Virus record (IMG/VR): IMGVR_UViG_3300025131_000544
Span: 1 to 20,466 of that record
Strand: one strand, 5' to 3'
Length of the DNA stretch: 20,466 nucleotides
Source of the DNA: a virus
Positions 15,728 to 20,466 of this stretch are shown here, one piece after another. Under the pieces are notes generated by a model, which did no database searches, was not told where the DNA came from, and saw nothing but the letters and a program-made list of their open reading frames with translations. The translations under genes and the position numbers were made by a program. Positions within the stretch are counted from its first letter, which is position 1. Each line of letters opens with the position of its first letter.

Positions 15728-17488
15728 TTAACCAACCAAATCAGCCACAACAACAAGTCCGTACATATCTGGACGCACCATTTGCTTGGCATAACGAGTC
15801 ATCACGCCCTTGCGGGGCACGAAGTCTTCGACACCAAAGATGGTGGGTGTCACTTGCAGTGGCACATACGGAGCGTAAACATAGCCGCTTTCTAAGAAGC
15901 TGCTTCCCTTACGTCCGACCAGAAGAAGGTTACGGGTGAAGTAAGGATCAACATAAATGTCCATCTTGCGGCTCAAAGAACCAACATTGACGGCACCCCA
16001 GGAGCCCTTATCTTCGTCAGAGGCGATATTCGCCTTAAACCCACTTGTGAACTCAAGCAACGAAGCCACCTCAGGAGAGCAAACCACGAAGTTTGCGCCA
16101 CCACGAAGAGTCTTGCGATGAATACGAGCACTCAAGTCATTAATGGCTTCGAGAAGAGTCTCGTACCATTCACTAACCGTACCTGTGAAGTCGGGAGCCA
16201 GACTTGTAGTAACGTCTGCACCGGTTTCACGATTCAAGAACCTACCAGGGCGACGAGACCAGTACAGAGTACCACCCTTAGCGCCACCGACGAGATCATT
16301 CAGAATCTCTTGGTCGATTTCAAGAGCAATCTGCTCCGAAAGAATGCTTGTAAGCTCAACTTCAGCGTCGAGGTTATGATAAGCATTCAAGTCTTGAGCA
16401 AGCTCAGGACTCCACTTGGCCTTGAGCTTCTTGGTGACGGCTGTCACGGCGATGCTCTGGACCTTAATGTCTATCTCGGGGATAGCCGGCGATGTTTCAA
16501 GATTCCATCCCTGGTTTCCGTTACCACCACGAATTCCGCCGAAAGGATCGCCAGCGGCGACAAATTCGTCGGTGATTGGGTAGTGAACCGTACCATGGGT
16601 TCCACCTGCGGGAGAGGCGGAAGTGCCCAGCATCGAAGCAGACATTTGAACTGCGCTTCGAGTTCCTTCACGAGAAACACCAACCAGATTGAGGACTCTA
16701 GTTTCAGAACCACTCATCTGATTGAGGCGGCGAGCATGATATGCGCCGCTGGCAAGATTACCACGACCATCAGAACCTGACAGCACGAATGCGGCAAGGT
16801 TCTTGAAGTTTGCACCAGTAGAAGTGGGCAACGAAGCCGAAGCAATGACGTAAGTCGATGTACCCGAAACAAGATCGGGATCGCCACGAAGCGTTGACCA
16901 CAGGTTTCCACCAGGGCTCGTATTAGCATCACCAAAAGTACCCGAAGCCCAAACCACAACTGCTCCCGTGTCCGATCCTGTCGGGCTAGAGAAGCCATTG
17001 TTCAAAGAATAGAATCCAAGTTCCTGATTGCCATCAGCCAAAGAAACACCACCAGTCAATGCACGACCAACGACACCACCACCATAAAGGGAAGTGTCAG
17101 CCTCATTAGCAAGACGATGTTTTTCGTCACTGGCACCAATCATGCCAGAATCTGGACTAAAAGCAAAGTCCATGAAGAAGATGAGTCCACTAGGGAGGCT
17201 CATCGGTTGAACGGACACGAGGTCCTGTGCCAAAAGACCACCGAATACACGGCGAACAATTGGGAAAGCAACTGAGGCAAAGCCTTCAACGTCACCAGCA
17301 GCCATTGTGGTTTGCTCTTTGAGAAGCTGGGCAGCCTGGTTCTCCAGTAGACGAGCCATAGTTGAACGATGATTATCGTTCAGGCCCTCTAGGAGTCCAG
17401 TCTTTTCCCACTTCCCAAGGAGAGCTTCACCCTCGTTGGCTAAGGAACGTTGTCGGATGCCCTCTGTAAGAGTATCTAACATAGTCAT
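15728..17488 (-). CDS. Major capsid protein (gp23-like)
   Basis: 586 residues (T4 gp23: 521). The N-terminal ~58 residues form a helical delta-like region with LLGKWEKTGLLEGL and MARLLENQAAQLLKEQ. The mature fold begins near FASVAFPIVRRVFGGLLAQD and VSVQPMSLPSGLIFFMDFAF, the same block that opens processed T4 gp23. LKE at 56-58 fits the L-x-E rule of the T4 prohead protease and is a likely cleavage site; the protease itself is not in this window. A Gly/Ser/Thr-rich stretch (~170-285) corresponds to an insertion domain. Later blocks include LKAKWSPELAQDLNAYHNLD and AEVELTSILSEQIALEIDQE. The start ATG 17488 has AAGGAGA about 11 nt upstream. It follows the gp22-like scaffold by 24 nt and is followed by an inverted repeat and a terminator. 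Confidence 0.93.
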   Translation of the reverse strand: MTMLDTLTEGIRQRSLANEGEALLGKWEKTGLLEGLNDNHRSTMARLLENQAAQLLKEQTTMAAGDVEGFASVAFPIVRRVFGGLLAQDLVSVQPMSLPSGLIFFMDFAFSPDSGMIGASDEKHRLANEADTSLYGGGVVGRALTGGVSLADGNQELGFYSLNNGFSSPTGSDTGAVVVWASGTFGDANTSPGGNLWSTLRGDPDLVSGTSTYVIASASLPTSTGANFKNLAAFVLSGSDGRGNLASGAYHARRLNQMSGSETRVLNLVGVSREGTRSAVQMSASMLGTSASPAGGTHGTVHYPITDEFVAAGDPFGGIRGGNGNQGWNLETSPAIPEIDIKVQSIAVTAVTKKLKAKWSPELAQDLNAYHNLDAEVELTSILSEQIALEIDQEILNDLVGGAKGGTLYWSRRPGRFLNRETGADVTTSLAPDFTGTVSEWYETLLEAINDLSARIHRKTLRGGANFVVCSPEVASLLEFTSGFKANIASDEDKGSWGAVNVGSLSRKMDIYVDPYFTRNLLLVGRKGSSFLESGYVYAPYVPLQVTPTIFGVEDFVPRKGVMTRYAKQMVRPDMYGLVVVADLVG

Positions 17489-17512
17489 TTTTTTAAAATC
17501 TCCTTAAATGAT

Positions 17513-18532
17513 TTAGTTTTTATTATTAATACCTGCGAGCGTAGCCCAGCGATTTGTAACCGGGTTATTATCAGTGGCTTCTTCCTTACGGTGTCCGCTA
17601 AGAATTACAGATGATTTTCTTGATACTGCCTCAGACAACGATTGAGGTCCACTATTTTTAGTGTGCGCCATTGTCTTTTGAAGGGTCTCATAGACCATCT
17701 TTACTTCATCCACTGACCGTGTACCAGAAAGTATCTCAGCAATTTTATTTTTTTGCTGCTCATTCAGGGAGGTGTCTTGAAGGACACGGTTCGCATACAA
17801 CAATCTAGCATTTGACAAATTAACTTCTTCTAATCTATCTTTCACTTTTACTAGAATATTTTTTAATTCTTTATTTTCTTTTGTTACCGATTCAAGCTTT
17901 GTGGTAAGACGTGTATGGGCTTCAATATCTTTTTCGTCCATTCCATCGTCCCGAGAAGAAGAAACATCAACTTCCAGATCCTCTTCTTTTTTACCTTTAG
18001 TTTCATCAGCTTCTGATTCTGCTTGTAATTTCTCTAAGTCTTTTGGGTCAACATCTACAACTAGCATTTCTTTAAATACATCTAGGAGATCAGACTCACT
18101 AATTTCAATTTCATCGGCACGATTTGCCGGGGGTTCCATCGAAGACTCATCGTCCAGAGGAACGCCTACGGTATCTGCTATTTCTTCCGCATCAAGTTCG
18201 AATTCCTGATCCTCATCTGCCTCTTCGGCATTGGCGGCGGCTATAATTTGATCTAAATCGACCACAACAATCTCATCCTCTTCTTCTGGGTTATGGGCCA
18301 TTGGAATATTAGCCATAACACTAGACTCTTCTTCGGGAGCCATTTCCATTTCGGCGTCAAGTCCAAGATCAAGCGGCTCGTCTTCGAGAGCAGGATCTTG
18401 CTCTAGTAATTTTTCAACAGCACTACGAACTTCGTCGGAATATTTCTCAACGACCATAGATTCAGCATTCTTAATTGCAGCTTCACGCAATGCTTTTGCG
18501 TCGATAATAGCTTCCTCTAGCATCTTGGACAT
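17513..18532 (-). CDS. Prohead scaffold / core protein (gp22-like)
   Basis: 339 residues, strongly acidic in the first ~200 (runs such as EEEDEIVVVDLDQII and EEADEDQEFELDAEEIADTV), then a coiled-coil segment LTTKLESVTKENKELKNILV followed by KVKDRLEEVNLSNARLLYAN. The segment NEQQKNKIAEILSGTRSVDE and the ending NRWATLAGINNKN resemble gp22-type scaffolds of marine T4-like phages. In T4, gp22 (269 aa) forms the inner core around which gp23 assembles and is then cut to peptides by the prohead protease. The start ATG 18532 has AGGGGA about 7 nt upstream. The gene lies directly before the major capsid gene, as gp22-gp23 do in T4. An extended -10 sequence and a copy of ACTATWTA lie just upstream, suggesting a promoter for the scaffold-capsid pair. 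Confidence 0.82.
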   Translation of the reverse strand: MSKMLEEAIIDAKALREAAIKNAESMVVEKYSDEVRSAVEKLLEQDPALEDEPLDLGLDAEMEMAPEEESSVMANIPMAHNPEEEDEIVVVDLDQIIAAANAEEADEDQEFELDAEEIADTVGVPLDDESSMEPPANRADEIEISESDLLDVFKEMLVVDVDPKDLEKLQAESEADETKGKKEEDLEVDVSSSRDDGMDEKDIEAHTRLTTKLESVTKENKELKNILVKVKDRLEEVNLSNARLLYANRVLQDTSLNEQQKNKIAEILSGTRSVDEVKMVYETLQKTMAHTKNSGPQSLSEAVSRKSSVILSGHRKEEATDNNPVTNRWATLAGINNKN

Positions 18533-18556
18533 AAAAAATCCCCTTTTAAATTTGGA

Positions 18557-18565
18557 ATTATATCA
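18557..18565 (-). promoter_or_regulatory. Extended -10 promoter-like sequence before the scaffold gene
   Basis: The minus strand reads TGATATAAT, a match to the extended -10 form TGnTATAAT of bacterial housekeeping promoters. No good -35 hexamer lies 16-18 nt upstream. Transcription would start near 18550, leaving a leader of about 17 nt that holds the AGGGGA ribosome site. Confidence 0.35.
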
Positions 18566-18568
18566 AAA

Positions 18569-18576
18569 TATATAGT
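18569..18576 (-). promoter_or_regulatory. Recurrent intergenic element ACTATWTA, site 2 (before scaffold gene)
   Basis: The minus strand reads ACTATATATTT (18566-18576), matching the core exactly. It lies 36 nt before the scaffold ATG and directly next to the TGATATAAT sequence, so the two candidates compete for the same promoter role. Confidence 0.35.
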
Positions 18577-18618
18577 TATTTGGTTGACAAAACGACTAGA
18601 ATGATACAAGGTTGTTCA

Positions 18619-19026
18619 CTATTCACTAATGCCTGAACCTGTGAGGTGGAACATATTCCCTGCCTCAATACCTGTCAGGGAAGCGTAAACAGTAACATCT
18701 GCGGCATTGGCTGTGGCTTTATGGATAAAAATATCTTTGCACTTTGCGTTAAACGTATATGGTTGTGCTGTGCCTGTGGGGATAATCATGACCCTGTGCA
18801 TTCTGGCTACGACGCCTGCATCAGAACCTGTAGCGAGGAATGTCAAATAGACGTTTTCCTTGTTGGTGAAAACTGTGAACTCTTTTGTTACAGAAGGAAA
18901 TGCAAAATGAACTTCTTGGTTGCCTTGCAGTATTGTTCCCGTGACGAACGGCGTTCCGCTCATTTGGTAGGACCCGACAGACCCGAGGCCTGGTTTTGGG
19001 AAATCTCTAAATCCATTTGTAGCCAT
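18619..19026 (-). CDS. Probable small virion protein (capsid decoration candidate)
   Basis: 135 residues, no membrane span, probably all-beta. It starts with a Gly/Pro-rich arm (FRDFPKPGLGSVGSYQMSGT) and continues with strand-like segments EVHFAFPSVTKEFTVFTN, MHRVMIIPTG and DIFIHKATANAADVTVYASL, ending HLTGSGISE. Size, beta-rich look and position just before scaffold and capsid genes suggest a capsid decoration or head accessory protein, but no family motif was recognised. The start ATG 19026 has AGGAGA 6 nt upstream. That ribosome site is formed by the last two Arg codons of the bS21 gene, so the two genes are probably translationally coupled. Other possibilities are a minor capsid or fibre-attachment protein. 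Confidence 0.8.
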   Translation of the reverse strand: MATNGFRDFPKPGLGSVGSYQMSGTPFVTGTILQGNQEVHFAFPSVTKEFTVFTNKENVYLTFLATGSDAGVVARMHRVMIIPTGTAQPYTFNAKCKDIFIHKATANAADVTVYASLTGIEAGNMFHLTGSGISE

Positions 19027-19029
19027 CTG

Positions 19030-19320
19030 TTATCTCCTAGCTTTAAAGCGTTTTTTATCTCTTGGAATAAGTAGTGCTTGTCTTTGTTTATTCGCCTTTT
19101 CTATCTTTTTTCTTTCTGCGGCTTTTTTTAAACGGCGGGACTCAGAAGGCTTCATATAAGTTGCCCGACTTCTGAATTCCTCTACAATCCCGTCATTCTT
19201 AACCTTCTTAATAAAGCGGCGCACCATTTTATCAGGGTTGTCATTGCATTCGGCTGCCGTAACAGTAATGCAGGTACGAATTTCCCTAGGTCCTCTGTTG
19301 TTTTTTCTGTTATTTCTCAT
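19030..19320 (-). CDS. rpsU: Phage-encoded ribosomal protein bS21
   Basis: 96 residues with a clear bS21 core at about 29-70: NPDKMVRRFIKKVKNDGIVE followed by EFRSRATYMKPSESRRLKKA. In E. coli S21 (71 aa) the matching parts are ALRRFKRSCEKAGVLAEV and RRREFYEKPTTERKR. bS21 binds the 30S subunit near the 3' end of 16S rRNA, where Shine-Dalgarno pairing takes place, and is needed for efficient initiation. This copy has a ~28-residue N-terminal extension (RNNRKNNRGPREIR, then a short strand) and a basic C-terminal tail (KKRFKARR), both longer than in E. coli. The start ATG 19320 has only a weak ribosome site (GAAAG), unlike its neighbours. The final AGG AGA codons serve as ribosome site for the next gene. 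Its place inside the capsid gene cluster implies late expression. Phage-borne bS21 is known from environmental and large phages. Confidence 0.92.
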   Translation of the reverse strand: MRNNRKNNRGPREIRTCITVTAAECNDNPDKMVRRFIKKVKNDGIVEEFRSRATYMKPSESRRLKKAAERKKIEKANKQRQALLIPRDKKRFKARR

Positions 19321-19325
19321 ACTAT

Positions 19326-19730
19326 CTACTTTCTATTGCCCTCGGCAATTCTTGACCAGTTCCCAAGCCCCGGTATTGAAGTCAGATCAATTCCGGTATC
19401 ACTTGGGGCTACGCCGGCAAGTGCCCCTTTACTATCCGAGGGGAGTGGCTTTGTTCCTTCAAACAAAGCCGGGTTAGAAAATTTATTCTTAACGTCGGAG
19501 TAATCGTTTGCAATGGCTGCCATAACTTTTTTTCTTGTTTCGTCTTGACCGGGCGATGAGTTGGATTTTTTGCTAGCTTCGGCGATGATGGCCATACTGT
19601 TCTCTCTTATAGGAGTGGAGCCTTGAAGTCCTTGAGCCACTTCCGTAATAATGCCCGACAAGACGCCCTCTTCAAAGATGACCTCCTTCACGCATTCTTT
19701 AATAATATTTTTTAGTTCCGATTTTTTCAT
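19326..19730 (-). CDS. Small protein of unknown function before bS21; possible head-core factor
   Basis: 134 residues. The N-terminal ~30 form an amphipathic helix (KKSELKNIIKECVKEVIFEE, then GVLSGIITEVAQGLQ). The rest is low in aromatic residues and probably loosely folded (KKSNSSPGQDETRKK, FEGTKPLPSDSKGALAG), ending DLTSIPGLGNWSRIAEGNRK. I do not recognise a family. Short helical proteins next to scaffold genes in T4-like phages (gp67, gp68) are prohead core parts, so a similar role is possible by position only. The start ATG 19730 is preceded by AAAGAGA. Between that and the upstream gene lies a small stem (TGCGT/ACGCA, 19743-19757) with AAGGA in its loop, and a copy of the ACTATWTA element. 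It ends 5 nt before the bS21 start. Confidence 0.78.
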   Translation of the reverse strand: MKKSELKNIIKECVKEVIFEEGVLSGIITEVAQGLQGSTPIRENSMAIIAEASKKSNSSPGQDETRKKVMAAIANDYSDVKNKFSNPALFEGTKPLPSDSKGALAGVAPSDTGIDLTSIPGLGNWSRIAEGNRK

Positions 19731-19762
19731 TGTTCTCTTTCTTGCGTTCCTTACGCACCTAT

Positions 19763-19770
19763 TATATAGT
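19763..19770 (-). promoter_or_regulatory. Recurrent intergenic element ACTATWTA, site 1 (before the 134-aa gene)
   Basis: The minus strand reads ACTATATAATA (19760-19770), matching the core exactly. It lies 32 nt before the ATG of the 134-aa gene, in the short gap after the fibre-like gene, and would drive the 134-aa, bS21 and 135-aa genes. Confidence 0.35.
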
Positions 19771-19781
19771 ATACCCGAGTG

Positions 19782-20466
19782 TTAGGCGGCACTTCCGTTC
19801 ATTGACAGACGAGCCCACTTGCTACCGGTCCAGATATACTGGGCTGTTGATCCTATTGGAGATACGCCTCCGGCGGCTTCGCCAGTCACAGTAGTGATTT
19901 CTCCGGAGTTTAATGGATTCGTAGGAGAGAAGAGTATCATACCCATGCTTGCAAGCCCCGCCGAACCATCCAGAGCAGTCGTCACTAGCACTAGCGTCAA
20001 TAGCTCTCCTGCGGTGGTGCCGTCAGCAATAGTGCAAATATGCATCATTTCGGTGGGACCCTCGGTAGGAGTAGTAACGCTGGAGGCAGTTATCAGAACT
20101 GTGCCCGCTCCCAGACTAGATGGTGTTATAGTGGAGGTGGTCCCCGAGCCAAGATCCTTTGCGGCAACTCCTCGGGCAAACTGCCCTTGGCAATGGACCG
20201 AACCGTTGACATCAAGTGTAACAGATGGGGTGGTTGTGTGGATTCCAACATAACCGTTTGTCCCCTCAATTGTGATACGAGCAGCATGTCCGTTGTTGGA
20301 GGAGTCATTGGCGAATTGTATGGTTCGGTTGGAACCCCCGAGGGCTCCGGGGCAGTACGCATCCAAAAAGAAGCCATTTCCCAGAGAGCCAGTGAAAGTA
20401 ACTCCAGCATCACCCTCCATCGCAATGGATGCCAGACGGTTGACTCTGGAATTGGAATTCTGACCG
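19782..20466 (-). CDS. Fibre-like virion protein, 5' end cut by window edge
   Basis: The frame is open from the window edge to TAA/TAG-type termination at 19782, so at least 227 residues of a longer protein are present. An ATG at 20420 exists, but the in-frame sequence before it (NSNSRVNRLASIAMEGDAG) reads as part of the same protein, so the true start lies beyond the window. Residues rich in Gly, Thr, Ser and Asn form a beta-structured fibre. The segment NGYVGIHTTTPSVTLDVNGS is the common fibre motif of the YVGIgTtsP-LDVnG type, found in phage tail-fibre and adhesin shafts. The C terminus (STAQYIWTGSKWARLSMNGS) resembles the tip of other fibre or virion appendage proteins. It lies at the head side of the capsid cluster, so it could be a head fibre, a whisker or a tail fibre. 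The partner and receptor are unknown. Confidence 0.75.
   Translation of the reverse strand, partial: GQNSNSRVNRLASIAMEGDAGVTFTGSLGNGFFLDAYCPGALGGSNRTIQFANDSSNNGHAARITIEGTNGYVGIHTTTPSVTLDVNGSVHCQGQFARGVAAKDLGSGTTSTITPSSLGAGTVLITASSVTTPTEGPTEMMHICTIADGTTAGELLTLVLVTTALDGSAGLASMGMILFSPTNPLNSGEITTVTGEAAGGVSPIGSTAQYIWTGSKWARLSMNGSAA

Noticed and set aside
16118-16780. 220-aa open frame on the plus strand
   Set aside because: It lies opposite the major capsid gene, which is well supported by family motifs. No recognisable domain is present.
18583-18606. Plus-strand TTGACA resembling a -35 box
   Set aside because: No acceptable -10 lies 16-18 nt downstream, and no plus-strand gene follows.

Overview
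This window is part of the late (structural) gene block of a tailed bacteriophage with a contractile, T4-like (myovirus-type) tail, or of a prophage of that kind. All genes supported here lie on the minus strand, nearly end to end, so transcription runs from right (high coordinates) to left. Relatives of the T4 proteins gp22, gp23, gp13, gp14, gp15, gp18, gp19, gp26/gp51 and gp53 can be recognised from sequence. The gene order differs from T4: head, neck, tail and baseplate genes run in one line. A bS21-type ribosomal protein gene points to a bacterial host, since bS21 is a bacterial protein. Shine-Dalgarno sites such as AGGAGA precede most genes. The host group cannot be named from the sequence.

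Layout in transcription order. (1) 20466-19782: 3' part of a fibre-like virion protein gene cut by the window edge. (2) 19730-18619: a 134-aa protein of unknown role, phage bS21, and a 135-aa probable virion protein. (3) 18532-15728: acidic gp22-like scaffold and gp23-like major capsid protein, followed by an inverted repeat and a Rho-independent terminator. (4) 15568-12933: gp13-, gp14- and gp15-like neck and tail-completion proteins. (5) 12829-9198: a very large tail sheath and the tail tube. (6) 9140-7682: a gp26/gp51-like assembly protein with four zinc-knuckle cysteines, an overlapping reading frame with no start codon reachable through a T7 slippery run, and a 119-aa protein. This is the position of the frameshifted tail-assembly chaperones (lambda G/GT type) in many phages. 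(7) 7671-1152: tape measure, a probable tube-initiator protein, a small LysM/gp53-like protein and a 919-aa probable baseplate hub. (8) 1147-1: 5' part of an unrecognised gene, probably another baseplate protein.

Together the genes build the head around a scaffold, close it with neck proteins, polymerise tube and sheath to a length set by the tape measure, and start the tail from a baseplate. The main points for follow-up are the probable +1/-2 programmed frameshift at 8276-8282, the bS21 gene inside the capsid operon, and an intergenic element with minus-strand core ACTATWTA present in six of the seven gaps of about 30 nt or more, which may be the phage's late promoter. There is no gene-free stretch over 300 bases. 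The largest gap, 15569-15727, holds the terminator and one of these elements. No tRNA, CRISPR array, insertion sequence, integrase or attachment site was seen.
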